A stretch of DNA of 64,000 bases from Bacteroidaceae bacterium (GTDB taxonomy: Bacteria; Bacteroidota; Bacteroidia; Bacteroidales; Bacteroidaceae). The notes beneath the pieces are model-generated. The model was not told the DNA's origin. It ran no database searches and was given only the letters and a program-made list of their open reading frames with translations. The position numbers and the translations under genes are program-made. Positions within the stretch are counted from its first letter, which is position 1, and every line of letters starts with the position of its first letter. Of the stretch, positions 1-8,051 are shown in pieces. The DNA lies in the NCBI GenBank assembly GCA_017453465.1, contig JAFTEV010000061.1, positions 38,783-102,782 on the forward strand, written 5' to 3'.

Positions 1-298
1 ATTTATTGTAAGCACGAAGAATGATTTCGTGTGTCTTGGATAGGACTGGGGCAGAGAATATTCCATTAGGCAGTACCGAATTTTTAAGCCAGTCATCGCC
101 TAATGTGGATTCCAGTTGGTTGTTGATGGCATTACGAAGTGCCACCTCGAAGTAGGAAATAATGGCAAACAATGATTGGGCCAGTTCTACATTATAGCGA
201 TAGAGCGTCATGGCCTTGCGGGTGTTGCCGCCGCAGGCTGCCACATAGCGGCGCAACCGCTTCTGTGAAATAATCCGTTCAAAGTCCTGGTATCTCAT
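1..298 (-). CDS. Abi-like (abortive infection family) protein, partial
   Basis: Reading from ATG at 298 leftwards, the frame is open to the window edge, so only about the first 99 residues are visible and the C-terminus is missing. The N-terminus (MRYQDFERIIS...) and the segment YFEVALRNAINNQLE resemble Abi_2/AbiD-F-like proteins, a family linked to abortive phage infection. It aligns from its first residue with the product of the next gene (335-625): both have an R-x-x-RY...G-N segment followed by (F/L)EV-(A/V)-LRN. The two are therefore tandem paralogues. Their function here is inferred only from the family; no catalytic motif is visible in the part present. Confidence 0.6.
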   Translation of the reverse strand, partial: MRYQDFERIISQKRLRRYVAACGGNTRKAMTLYRYNVELAQSLFAIISYFEVALRNAINNQLESTLGDDWLKNSVLPNGIFSAPVLSKTHEIILRAYNK

Positions 299-334
299 AA
301 TGGTATTTTCTGTTATTCTGTATGTAGAAACATA

Positions 335-625
335 CTATTCGTAGTCATGCTTTGTCTTTGTGACATGTGTGAGTGACGGATGCGACATGAAGCCGCTCTT
401 CTGATTAACGAGCCACTGCACATCTCCGAAATGCTTAGCCAAAGCATAGTGCAGCTGGTTTCTCAGTACCACTTCCAGAAAACTGATTAGCGGTTGGAAG
501 GAGCGGGCAATACGCGCATTGGCGTAATACATCTCTTGCGCTTTCTTCTTATTTCCCTTTGCTGCTTTCAGGTATCGTGAGATGCGGGAATATGAATATG
601 TTTTTGCAAATTTATGATAATTCAT
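335..625 (-). pseudogene. Truncated Abi-like protein (96 aa)
   Basis: Starts MNYHKFAKTYSYSRISRY and aligns end to end with the N-terminal third of the neighbouring partial Abi-like gene, including LEVVLRNQLHYAL. It stops at residue 96 (TAG at 335-337), far short of the 250-350 residues usual for Abi_2-type proteins. It is probably a fragment left by deletion, although a short functional product cannot be excluded. The ATG at 625 is supported by the alignment with its paralogue. Only 22 bp separate its start from the end of the broken RhuM gene. Confidence 0.55.
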
Positions 626-656
626 TTGGCCGTTTCAATTAGAAGTGTTATCTTTG
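626..656 (+). promoter_or_regulatory. Bacteroidetes-type promoter
   Basis: TTG at 626-628 and TATCTTTG at 649-656 are spaced by 20 nt, matching the -33/-7 consensus. The promoter faces right, against the flanking genes, so its only visible target is the hairpin-terminator unit at 661-746. Confidence 0.6.
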
Positions 657-1112
657 CCGCCGTAATGCTTGGTAAAGCCTCTGTCTCGAAGACACGTAAC
701 CAAGTTTCTGGATACCCGTCAGCCTCTGAGTTGGCGGGTTCTTTTTGTCTTGTGTATTCACCCCGTTTGCCCAAGCACGGAACTCTATGCCTTTGGCAGA
801 CTTCACCCGATAGCCCACAGAAAGCACCATATCAAGATTGTAGTACTCCACTTGGTATGTTTTCCCATCTTTTGCAGTTGTCGCAAATTTTGCGACAACT
901 GCAAAAGAGCGTAATTCTTCACGTAGGGCATTGTTGACATGCTTGCCTATAGTCTTTATGTCGCGTCCAAACAAATCTGCCATCTGCTGGCGGTTCAGCC
1001 AGACCGTGTCATCTTCCAGCCGCACTTCGAGGCGCACGGTCTCGTCTGGCTGGTAGAGGATAATCTCGCCCTGCTGCGTGTGGTTTGTGGATGTCTGTAT
1101 CTGGTTTGCCAT
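648..1112 (-). pseudogene. RhuM-family protein, 3'-truncated copy (154 aa)
   Basis: The first of three tandem RhuM-like (virulence RhuM family) genes. Residues 1-39 are identical to those of the next copy. Residues 40-118 carry the DNA-binding-like N-terminal domain, including YYNLDMVLSVGYRVKS and the FRAWANGV end of the conserved region. Homology stops at about residue 118 (near position 758). The last 36 residues (QDKKNPPTQRLTG...) read through the antisense strand of a hairpin and terminator unit and look non-native. The whole C-terminal half seen in the neighbouring copies is missing, so the gene is called broken. Confidence 0.65.
661..746 (+). ncRNA. Candidate structured small RNA with its own terminator
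   Basis: Downstream of a consensus promoter, about 85 nt can fold into two hairpins. The first pairs CTTGGT (668-673) with ACCAAG (699-704) and has an inner TGTCT/AGACA stem (682-686 and 690-694). The second is an 8-bp stem (714-721 with 732-739, one G-T pair) followed by TTTTT at 742-746, the form of an intrinsic terminator. It lies antisense to the tail of the broken RhuM gene and encodes no convincing protein. The class is not recognised. Confidence 0.45.
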
Positions 1113-1134
1113 TGTTCTTGTTTGTGTCGGGTAA

Positions 1135-2010
1135 TTATAGTTGGTTTAGGATGATGTTTTTGTCAAGGCTCATCTTCTCGAATGCGAATAGACGGCGGCC
1201 TAAATCCTTGAATGAGGCTCCAAAGTGGTAAAGGGCATCGTCGAGAATGAGGAAGCGGTCGTGAAAGCGGCTACTGTATTCTCGCAGTCCTATCTCGCGT
1301 CCATATTGCTGCAGGCTTAATTGCTGTGTGTGTCGTAGTGACTGCCCTACGTGTTGGGTATATATCGTTGCCACAACATCTTGACCGCGTTTCTCCAACA
1401 GGTCGAAGACTGAGGCATCAATATAGTTGTCAATCAAGGTTATCTCGCTTTTTGCCGACTTGACCAGCACCTCCACCAATTTGTAGGCATCGAATATTTG
1501 CCCCTCGAACAGCACACCCTCTATTGGCGGTTGGTTGGTGCGCACGAAGAAATCTACCTGTTTCCTGAGTTCTGCTATTTCCTTGCTATGCTCACCTACA
1601 GTTTTCTCTATGCTGGAAATTTTTTGGCATGTAGCATATCCTCTTAGCATATAGTCCTTAAGTACTCCATTTGCCCAGCGTCTGAACTTGGTTCCATTCA
1701 GTGACTTGACGCGATAGCCTACAGAAATAATTACGTCAAGGCTATAATACATAACAGGCTTGTCTGAATTTGGAATGTGCAAAAAATGCACATTGCTTTC
1801 TTGGTCACATTCTCCTTCCTTGAAAGCGTTATTGATGTGTTTTGAAATTACAGACCTTTCACGTTGAAAGAGTATGGATATCTGTTGCTGCGTCAGCCAG
1901 ACAGTGTCATCTTCCAGCCGCACTTCCAGTCGCACGGTCTCGTCTGGCTGGTAGAGAATAATCTCGCCCTGCTGCGTGTGGTTTGTGGATGTCTGTATCT
2001 GGTTTGCCAT
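1135..2010 (-). CDS. RhuM-family protein with PLD-like C-terminal domain
   Basis: 291 aa. The N-terminal part (about 1-150) is the RhuM/virulence-protein domain with the hallmark YYSLDVIISVGYRVKS and FRRWANGVLKDYMLRGYA. A short coiled segment follows. The C-terminal part (about 155-291) contains FVRTNQPPIEGVLFEGQIF, an IDNYID segment and RFHDRFLILDD...YHFGASFKDLG, resembling one half of a PLD-like HKD site. RhuM proteins are often found on genomic islands and beside restriction or defence genes; their activity is poorly known. It lies 22 bp from the truncated copy, and its N-terminus and last 30 codons are near-identical in DNA to the third copy. Confidence 0.75.
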   Translation of the reverse strand: MANQIQTSTNHTQQGEIILYQPDETVRLEVRLEDDTVWLTQQQISILFQRERSVISKHINNAFKEGECDQESNVHFLHIPNSDKPVMYYSLDVIISVGYRVKSLNGTKFRRWANGVLKDYMLRGYATCQKISSIEKTVGEHSKEIAELRKQVDFFVRTNQPPIEGVLFEGQIFDAYKLVEVLVKSAKSEITLIDNYIDASVFDLLEKRGQDVVATIYTQHVGQSLRHTQQLSLQQYGREIGLREYSSRFHDRFLILDDALYHFGASFKDLGRRLFAFEKMSLDKNIILNQL

Positions 2011-2032
2011 TGTTCTTGTTCGTATCAGGTAA

Positions 2033-2971
2033 TTATAGTTGGTTTAGGATGATGTTTTTGTCAAGGCTCATCTTCTCGAATGCGAATAGACGGCGGCCCA
2101 AGTCCTTGAACGAGGCTCCGAAATGGTAGAGTGTGTCATCGAGAACCAGAAAACGGTCGTGAAACCGACTGTTGTATTTCCTGACTTCTGTACTGCGTCC
2201 ATACTGCTGCTGGTTCAGCTGTTGTAGATGTGTGAGTGCTTGACCCACGTGCTCGGTATATATGGTTGCCGTGACATCTTGCCCTCGCTTTTCTAACAAG
2301 TCGAAGGTGGTGGCATCAACATAGTTGTCAATCAGCACGATTTCCCGCTGTGCGGATTTTACGAGTGCCTCAACGAATCGGTAAGCATCGAAAATCTGTC
2401 CTTCGAAGAACACGCCCTCCACAGGTGGCTGATTGGTGCGCACGAAGAAGTCTATTTTCTGCTGATGTTCCGCAAGTTTCTGTTCTATCTGAAGGAAATG
2501 CCGCTGTTCTGTCTGCACATGAGCATCAAGTCGGGCATCAATGCGTTGTTCCATCTGCAAGAGCTGACGGTTGATAGCATAGCCCCGCAGCAGATATTCT
2601 TTAATGACAAGATTTGCCCATTGGCGAAATTGAGTGCCTCGTTGCGATTTAACGCGATACCCCACAGAAATAATCACATCCAAATTGTACAGTTTGCGCT
2701 GTCGAGCAACTTGACGCTTTCCTTCCACTCGAACTAGTAAGGAATCCTTACTGGTTGCTTCTGCAACAAGTTCACGCTCCTTGTACACATTCCCAATGTG
2801 CAGCGTTATATTGTTGCGGGTGGTTTGAAACAGCTCTGCCATCTGTGCCTGCGTCAGCCAGACCGTGTCATCTTCCAGCCGCACTTCGAGGCGCACGGTC
2901 TCGTCGGGCTGGTAGAGGATAATCTCGCCCTGCTGCGTGTGGTTTGGGGGTGTCTGTATCTGATTTGCCAT
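2033..2971 (-). CDS. RhuM-family protein with PLD-like C-terminal domain
   Basis: 312 aa, the first gene of the three-copy array in the direction of transcription. It shares the near-identical leader (residues 1-39) and the C-terminal PLD-like domain (RFHDRFLVLDDTLYHFGASF) with the second copy. The central part differs: TQAQMAELFQTTRNNITLHI is a clear helix-turn-helix-like start, and residues about 140-185 (LLQMEQRIDARLDAH...) should form a coiled coil. Its own promoter lies at 3039-3069. The pattern of identical ends with diverged middles suggests gene conversion between copies. Confidence 0.75.
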   Translation of the reverse strand: MANQIQTPPNHTQQGEIILYQPDETVRLEVRLEDDTVWLTQAQMAELFQTTRNNITLHIGNVYKERELVAEATSKDSLLVRVEGKRQVARQRKLYNLDVIISVGYRVKSQRGTQFRQWANLVIKEYLLRGYAINRQLLQMEQRIDARLDAHVQTEQRHFLQIEQKLAEHQQKIDFFVRTNQPPVEGVFFEGQIFDAYRFVEALVKSAQREIVLIDNYVDATTFDLLEKRGQDVTATIYTEHVGQALTHLQQLNQQQYGRSTEVRKYNSRFHDRFLVLDDTLYHFGASFKDLGRRLFAFEKMSLDKNIILNQL

Positions 2972-3004
2972 GAAGGTTTTCGCTTATGCACATTGAAATA
3001 TCGT

Positions 3005-3020
3005 GTATGCGTGCGCATAC
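3005..3020 (-). promoter_or_regulatory. Perfect palindrome in the RhuM array leader
   Basis: GTATGCG-TG-CGCATAC is a perfect 7-bp inverted repeat. It lies in the predicted 5' leader, between the promoter at 3039-3069 and the start codon at 2971. It could be an operator for a self-regulating DNA-binding RhuM protein or an RNA hairpin. Confidence 0.35.
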
Positions 3021-3038
3021 ATTATATGTAAAACTCGG

Positions 3039-3069
3039 CAAAAGTACGGTTTCTTGGTTGAAAATCCAA
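3039..3069 (-). promoter_or_regulatory. Promoter of the RhuM array
   Basis: On the minus strand, TTG (3069-3067) and TACTTTTG (3046-3039) are 20 nt apart. This predicts a start near 3032 and a 60-nt leader. Confidence 0.6.
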
Positions 3070-3184
3070 ATGGAAAGTGTGAATAAGGGCGATATTTAAC
3101 AAAAAACATAGGCAAAAGCGGTTGTTTGTGCCGTTTTTGCCTATTCTGTTGTCACTTTCTGCGTGTTTCTCTGTGTGGGGGATG

Positions 3185-3730
3185 TCAGTTTTCGGACTGC
3201 TCTGGCATGGGGGTGCTGTCGCGATACCAGTCGGCATACATGGCGTAGTGCTGGGCTATGCCGATGTTGAGTTCCTTGGCTTGTTCGGGGTCCACCTTCT
3301 TGATGAATTTTGCGGGTACGCCGCCCCAGAGTTCGCCTGGGCCTATCTGCGTGTTTTTCAGTACGAGTGCACCTGCGGCAACGATGGCTCCTTCGCCAAC
3401 GACGGCATCGTCGAGCACTGTGGCGCCCATGCCGATGAGTGCGCCGTTCTCCACGCGGCATCCGTGCAGGGTGACGTTGTGGCCAATGGTGACATCGTCG
3501 CCGATTTCGATGGCGGCTTTCTTGTAGAGGGTGTGCAGGCAGGAACCGTCTTGTATGTTGACGCGGTTGCCTATCTTGATGTAGTGCACGTCGCCACGGA
3601 TGACGGCGTTGAACCAGACTGTGCAGCCGTCACCCAGGGTGACATCGCCGACGAGGGTTGCGTTTTCGCTGAAATAGCAGTTCTTACCCCATTTCGGGGT
3701 GAGTCCGCAGACTGTTTTGATGAGTGCCAT
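3185..3730 (-). CDS. Gamma-class carbonic anhydrase family protein
   Basis: 181 aa when started at the ATG at 3730 (MALIKTVCGL). The longer open frame to 3928 runs through a repeat and past the promoter at 3757-3786, so it is not used. The protein is a left-handed beta-helix of hexapeptide repeats (VGDVTLGDGCTVWFNAVIRG...), the fold of YrdA/PaaY/CaiE-like gamma carbonic anhydrases. The three zinc-ligand histidines expected for the class are visible: H66 (SCLHT), H84 (IGHN) and H89 (LHGC). These proteins bind a metal and may hydrate CO2, though many family members have no proven activity. It is transcribed alone. Confidence 0.88.
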   Translation of the reverse strand: MALIKTVCGLTPKWGKNCYFSENATLVGDVTLGDGCTVWFNAVIRGDVHYIKIGNRVNIQDGSCLHTLYKKAAIEIGDDVTIGHNVTLHGCRVENGALIGMGATVLDDAVVGEGAIVAAGALVLKNTQIGPGELWGGVPAKFIKKVDPEQAKELNIGIAQHYAMYADWYRDSTPMPEQSEN

Positions 3731-3756
3731 GATGGATTTGGACGTAATTTTCGCTG

Positions 3757-3786
3757 CAAAGTTAGCAATAATCTGTGAGATGGCAA
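3757..3786 (-). promoter_or_regulatory. Promoter of the gamma carbonic anhydrase gene
   Basis: Minus-strand TTG (3786-3784) and TAACTTTG (3764-3757), 19 nt apart; the start codon is at 3730. Confidence 0.6.
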
Positions 3787-3852
3787 AATTTTGCACCTCT
3801 GCATCTGCTTTTCTCTGGCTTCGGAAAGTCTTAAACCGTGTTAGCAACGGTC

Positions 3853-3922
3853 CGCGCTCACGTAGGCAATGGTCTGGGGTTGATTGCCTATGCGGTAGCG
3901 ACGCATTGTCTACGCGGGAGCG
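3853..3922. repeat. GTAGGCAAT palindromic element, copy 1
   Basis: A partial copy. One left-arm word (CGCTCACGTAGGCAAT) faces two right-arm words (ATTGCCTATGCGGTAGCG, ACGCATTGTCTACGCGGG) around a 12-nt centre. The other copies are at 18351, 32865 and 59015. Confidence 0.7.
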
Positions 3923-4182
3923 AACCATTCTTTGTGTAACCCATTCAGCTTGTTTTCATTGCCTTGCATGAAGCGAAAAATCTTGGTGCATGATTGTGAA
4001 AATGGTGTTTTCCCGCTCAATGAAACATTGTTTAACATTTGTGGCCGACCATGTAACTATTCAGCGAATGTCGCTGTGCGGCTTTTATAGGGAAACGAAT
4101 GTGAATAATATGAATAATTTTTTCATTTTAGGACATAAATATTCTTGATGGAACCCATTCTTTGTATAAAAAGCGAGGAGCA

Positions 4183-6009
4183 TCAGATGGGGCGTGTCAC
4201 GCCGTGGAGCCACTGGCGGTGCTCCTCGTCGAGCCGTGGACTGAGGCGGTCATAGACGGACTGCTGGTAGTGGTTGAACCAGCTCCGCTCGTCAGCCGTG
4301 AGCATATCCACAAGGATGGGCGAGGTAAGGATGGGGCAGAGGGTGAGGTGCTCGAAGGTGTAGTAGGGGCCAAAGGTCAGTCCTGCAGCCTCTGCGTTGT
4401 TGCTGGGCGTGGCAGTGGGTTCGGTGGCTCTGCCGCCTTCGCCCGTGAAGCTGGCGTTGACCACCAGCATGGTATCTTCGTGACGCACGCCGTGGCTGCC
4501 CTCGATGTAGATGCCCGGCTCGTCGGTGATGGTCATGCCGGGCAGCAGCGGCTGGGGTCGCCACTGCATACGGAACTGGTGGAGGTCGATGGCCTCGTGC
4601 ACCGACATGAACTGGCCTACGCCGTGACCGGTGCCGTGGAGGTAGTTGAGTCCGTAACGCCACATCTCCATGCGTGCCAGTGTGTCGAGTTGGGTGCCGC
4701 AGGTGCCACGGGGAAAGACGGCTCGCCCCAGGTTGATGAAGCCCCGGAGCACAAGGGTGTAGTCGCGGCGCATTTCCCACGTGAGGGGACCCAGCGGGAT
4801 GGTGCGCGTGATGTCGGTTGTGCCGTCGAGATATTGTCCGCCGCTGTCGATGAGCAGAAGACCTTCGGGGCGCACGGGGATGTCGGTTTCGGGTGTGGAG
4901 TCGTAGTGCACGATGGCTCCGTGGTGTGCGTAGCCCATGATGCTGCCAAAGCTGATGCCCATGCAGAGTGGCTGTTCGCGTCGGAACTGTTCCAACTTTG
5001 CGGCCAGCGAGAGTTCGGTCTGGTTGCCTTTGGGCACGTTTTCGAGTGTCCATTTCATCCACTTCACCATGGCCACGCCGTCCTTCTCCATGGCGGAGCG
5101 GAAGCAGCGGATTTCGGTCTCGTTCTTGTAGATGAGCAGTTGGCTGATGGGTGAATCCTGTGGCACGGGTGTCTGCAGGGCGGAGTAAACGGCGAAGTTG
5201 GTCTTGTCGGGCTGGGCGATGGTGGGGATGCTGAGTGCCTGTGCAGCACGTAGGATGTCGGTATAGTCCTGCGTTTCTACTCCTTCGCCCTTGAGGTAGG
5301 CGGTGACTTCGGGAGTCAGCTTCTCTTTGTATATAAATAATGTGGCATTGGTGGGCGTGATGATGAGGTAGCTCAGGACGAAGGGCGTGTATTCCACGTC
5401 GGCGGCGCGCAGGTTGAGGGTCCAGGCTATTTCTTCGAGCGAGCAGACGATGAGTGCCTTGTCTGCTGTTTTTTGCCGGATTCTTGCTATCTTGGAGGCT
5501 GCGCTTTCTCCGCTGTACTGCAGCGGCTGGATGAAGGCTTGTGAGCGTGGGGCTGCTGGACGGTCGGCCCAGATTTCGGCGTATGGGTCGATGTCGGTGC
5601 GCAGCTGTATGCCGTAGGGCTGGAGTTCGCGCTGGAGGGTCTGGGTCTCGCTGACGGTGTTGACCCTGCCGTCGATGGCGACGGTGCTGCCCTGCGGCAG
5701 GACTGTGCCGAGCCACTGGGCGATGGTGGGTGTGCCCTCTATCTTTTCTTTCATCAGCAGGAAGTCGGAGCCTTCGAGCTGTTCGGTGGCCTGGATGAAG
5801 TAGCGTGAGTCGGTCCAGAGGGCAGCTTTGTCGGTGGTGACGACGGCTGTGCCGGCTGAGCCAGTGAAGCCCGAAATCCAGCGGCGTGCCTTCCAGCGTT
5901 CCGGGACGTATTCGCCCGCATGTGGGTCGGTGCTGGGGGTGATGAAGGCTTGGATGCCTTCTCTTTGCATGAGGGAGCGTAGGAGTTGTTCTTTCTCTGT
6001 GGTTGTCAT
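4183..6009 (-). CDS. Xaa-Pro aminopeptidase (M24B, aminopeptidase P family)
   Basis: 608 aa, the long bacterial/eukaryotic-type aminopeptidase P with two creatinase-like N-terminal domains (about 1-290) and a C-terminal pita-bread metallopeptidase domain (about 300-540). The dinuclear metal ligands are visible: D388 (IDSGGQY), D399 (TDITR), H462 (HGTGHGVG), E497 (DEPGIY) and E511 (RHEDT). It removes N-terminal residues next to proline, probably in cytoplasmic peptide turnover. There is no signal peptide. It lies 24 bp behind the beta-barrel gene in the same direction, with no promoter between, so the two are probably co-transcribed. Confidence 0.92.
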   Translation of the reverse strand: MTTTEKEQLLRSLMQREGIQAFITPSTDPHAGEYVPERWKARRWISGFTGSAGTAVVTTDKAALWTDSRYFIQATEQLEGSDFLLMKEKIEGTPTIAQWLGTVLPQGSTVAIDGRVNTVSETQTLQRELQPYGIQLRTDIDPYAEIWADRPAAPRSQAFIQPLQYSGESAASKIARIRQKTADKALIVCSLEEIAWTLNLRAADVEYTPFVLSYLIITPTNATLFIYKEKLTPEVTAYLKGEGVETQDYTDILRAAQALSIPTIAQPDKTNFAVYSALQTPVPQDSPISQLLIYKNETEIRCFRSAMEKDGVAMVKWMKWTLENVPKGNQTELSLAAKLEQFRREQPLCMGISFGSIMGYAHHGAIVHYDSTPETDIPVRPEGLLLIDSGGQYLDGTTDITRTIPLGPLTWEMRRDYTLVLRGFINLGRAVFPRGTCGTQLDTLARMEMWRYGLNYLHGTGHGVGQFMSVHEAIDLHQFRMQWRPQPLLPGMTITDEPGIYIEGSHGVRHEDTMLVVNASFTGEGGRATEPTATPSNNAEAAGLTFGPYYTFEHLTLCPILTSPILVDMLTADERSWFNHYQQSVYDRLSPRLDEEHRQWLHGVTRPI

Positions 6010-6033
6010 GGTTTTGTGAAATATGGATTGTGA

Positions 6034-6771
6034 TTAAAGTTTTGTGACGAAGTTGAGGTTGATGGCGAGTTTGTCTTGGCGTGTCTTGTAGCCTCGGTAG
6101 AACTCGTGGTTGGTGTCGCCGATGGAGTAGGTGAAGCCCAGCTGGAAGTTCTTGTAGCGGATGTTGCAACCGAACTCCCACTGCATGTTGAGACGGCGTG
6201 GCCAGTCGCCCTGTCCGTATTTCTGATATTCCCCGATGCGTGAGCCTTCTATGTAGTGCCCGCCGACGGGGATTCCCAGGGCTGCCCACAGGTTGTAGCC
6301 ATCATAGACGTATTCGCGGTAACGCTCGTTGTACGTGCCCGATATGGCCCAGTTGAAGCCGATGCCGCCGAAGAGACTGATGGAGGCTTGTTGGGAGAGA
6401 GGCAGTCGCCATAGGGCGTGGATGGGCAGGTAGAGGTTGTGTTCTGTGAAGTCGTTGTAGCCCGCGTCGCGCACGGCCCGGCTGACGGAGAAGTAGCATT
6501 CGTAGAACAGGCCCGTGTGGATGCCTGCTCCGATGGGCAGACAGGGCTGGTAGGTGAAACCAATCTGCATACCGTGCATACGCTTGTCGGTTTCTCCCCA
6601 TAGGTTTTCGTGTACGATTCGCCCGTCCATGTCGGTTCGCCAGTCTTTGCTGACGTAGCCGACGGTGAATCCGAAGGGTGCATCGCGGTGGCCGCCGCTG
6701 AACAGGCTCTGCGCAGAGAGCGTGCTGGTGGTGGCGGCCAAGAACAGGAGGGTGGTGAATAGTTGCTTCAT
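6034..6771 (-). CDS. Outer-membrane beta-barrel protein
   Basis: 245 aa from the ATG at 6771, which begins a clear signal peptide (MKQLFTTLLFLAATTSTLSAQ). The longer frame to 7113 crosses the promoter and the mdh start and is rejected. The mature part alternates hydrophobic and polar residues with many aromatics (FGFTVGYVSKDW, MQIGFTYQPCLPIGAGIHTG, FQLGFTYSIGD), as in small PorT/OmpW-like barrels, and ends in a strand (KLAINLNFVTKL). The specific family and substrate are not recognised. A -7 box lies at 6819-6826. Confidence 0.75.
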   Translation of the reverse strand: MKQLFTTLLFLAATTSTLSAQSLFSGGHRDAPFGFTVGYVSKDWRTDMDGRIVHENLWGETDKRMHGMQIGFTYQPCLPIGAGIHTGLFYECYFSVSRAVRDAGYNDFTEHNLYLPIHALWRLPLSQQASISLFGGIGFNWAISGTYNERYREYVYDGYNLWAALGIPVGGHYIEGSRIGEYQKYGQGDWPRRLNMQWEFGCNIRYKNFQLGFTYSIGDTNHEFYRGYKTRQDKLAINLNFVTKL

Positions 6772-6818
6772 TGTGTGGCTTTCTGTGTAGCTCTGTCGAG
6801 CGTGTTTCGATTCTGCCG

Positions 6819-6826
6819 CAAAGTTA
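6819..6826 (-). promoter_or_regulatory. -7 box of the beta-barrel/aminopeptidase operon
   Basis: Minus-strand TAACTTTG, 48 nt before the start codon. No good TTG is found at the expected distance. It is divergent from the mdh promoter. Confidence 0.45.
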
Positions 6827-6918
6827 TGTTTTTTGCAAAACAAAAATGACATAAAGCAATTAAAAAAAGTAAAAAAGTCGTTTTGTGAATGGTTTGCGGC
6901 AAAAAAAACGCTGGAATA

Positions 6919-6949
6919 TTGCGTATAAAAAAAATAAAGAATAATTTTG
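6919..6949 (+). promoter_or_regulatory. Promoter of the mdh operon
   Basis: TTG (6919-6921) and TAATTTTG (6942-6949) are 20 nt apart. They give a leader of about 95 nt before the mdh ATG. Confidence 0.65.
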
Positions 6950-7051
6950 CGCACAAGAGCGGACAGGGAAGATCCGGCGAGGATGCTTTGCGGGCTGTTC
7001 TGAAAGCTTGAAATGTGATTTCTATTATTAACATCAATTATAAAAGAATTT

Positions 7052-8041
7052 ATGGCACTTACAAACGAAAAACTCGTTATTGTTGGAGCTGCTGGTATGA
7101 TTGGCTCTAACATGGTTCAGTCTGCATTGATGATGAACCTCACTACAAACATTTGTCTTTATGATGTATTCTCACCAGAGGGCGTAGCTGAAGAGATGCG
7201 CCAGTCGGGTTTCTGCGATGCCAACATCACGGCTACTACCGACGTGGCAGAGGCATTCAAGGATGCAAAATATATCATCTCATCGGGTGGTGCTCCACGC
7301 AAGGCTGGCATGACACGCGAAGATTTGCTGGCTGGCAACTGCAAGATTGCGCAGGAGCTGGGCGAGAACATCAAGAAGTATTGCCCCGACGTGAAGCACG
7401 TGGTCATCATCTTCAACCCTGCTGACTTGACAGGTTTGGTAACATTGCTCTATTCTGGCTTGAAACCAGGTCAGGTGACTACACTGGCTGGTCTGGATTC
7501 TACTCGCTTGCAGTCTGCACTGGCTAAGAAGTTTGGCGTGATGCAGAATCAGGTGACAGGTGCTCACACATTTGGTGGTCACGGCGAGCAGATGGCTGTG
7601 TTTGGCAGTGCTGTGAAGATTGCCGGCAAGCCGCTGACTGAGTTGATTGGCACTCCTGCCTTCCCCGCAGAGGAGTGGGAGCAGATGAAGGTGGATGTGA
7701 CAAAGGGTGGCGCAAAGATTATCGAGTTGCGTGGCCGCAGTTCTTTCCAAAGCCCGTCGCTCCTTTCTGTACAGATGATTGCCAGTGTGATGGGTGGCGA
7801 ACCATTCCGCTATCCTGCTGGAACTTATGTTTCAAACGGCAAGTATGACCACATCATGATGGCTATGGACACTACGCTTGACAAGAATGGCTGTTCTTAC
7901 AAGGTGCCACAGGGCACAGCTGAGGAGAATGCGAAGCTGGATGCCAGCTATGAGCACCTTTGCAAGATGCGCGATGAGCTGGTTACGCTCAACATTGTTC
8001 CTGCCATCAGCGAGTGGAGCAAAATCAACCCCAATTTGTAA
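7052..8041 (+). CDS. mdh: Malate dehydrogenase
   Basis: 329 aa of the LDH/MDH superfamily. It interconverts malate and oxaloacetate with NAD(H), in the cytoplasm, in the reductive branch that leads to succinate in Prevotella-type fermentation. The Rossmann nucleotide loop is at residues 12-18 (GAAGMIG). The substrate loop RKAGMTR (83-89), the LDSTRL segment (148-153) and the catalytic histidine H177 (FGGHGEQM) are all present. The ATG at 7052 follows a consensus promoter. The stop is only 10 nt from the start of the GH53 gene, so the two are probably one transcript. Confidence 0.93.
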   Translation: MALTNEKLVIVGAAGMIGSNMVQSALMMNLTTNICLYDVFSPEGVAEEMRQSGFCDANITATTDVAEAFKDAKYIISSGGAPRKAGMTREDLLAGNCKIAQELGENIKKYCPDVKHVVIIFNPADLTGLVTLLYSGLKPGQVTTLAGLDSTRLQSALAKKFGVMQNQVTGAHTFGGHGEQMAVFGSAVKIAGKPLTELIGTPAFPAEEWEQMKVDVTKGGAKIIELRGRSSFQSPSLLSVQMIASVMGGEPFRYPAGTYVSNGKYDHIMMAMDTTLDKNGCSYKVPQGTAEENAKLDASYEHLCKMRDELVTLNIVPAISEWSKINPNL

Positions 8042-8051
8042 AAACATTTTC

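Larger units (their letters stand above)
3731..4182. other. Intergenic region with promoter and repeat
   Basis: No convincing gene. It holds the carbonic anhydrase promoter and a GTAGGCAAT-type palindrome, and the 3' side (about 4020-4160) is AT-rich with no clear signal. Confidence 0.6.

Noticed and set aside
607-614. Minus-strand TAAATTTG as a promoter of the truncated Abi gene
   Set aside because: It lies inside the coding start supported by alignment to the paralogue.
4292-6289. 665-codon open frame overlapping the aminopeptidase gene on the same strand
   Set aside because: It is Arg/His/Pro-rich with no domain and overlaps a complete aminopeptidase P with all metal ligands.
7878-8051. 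N-terminal extension of the GH53 protein
   Set aside because: It overlaps the mdh coding end; the ATG at 8052 opens a signal peptide.
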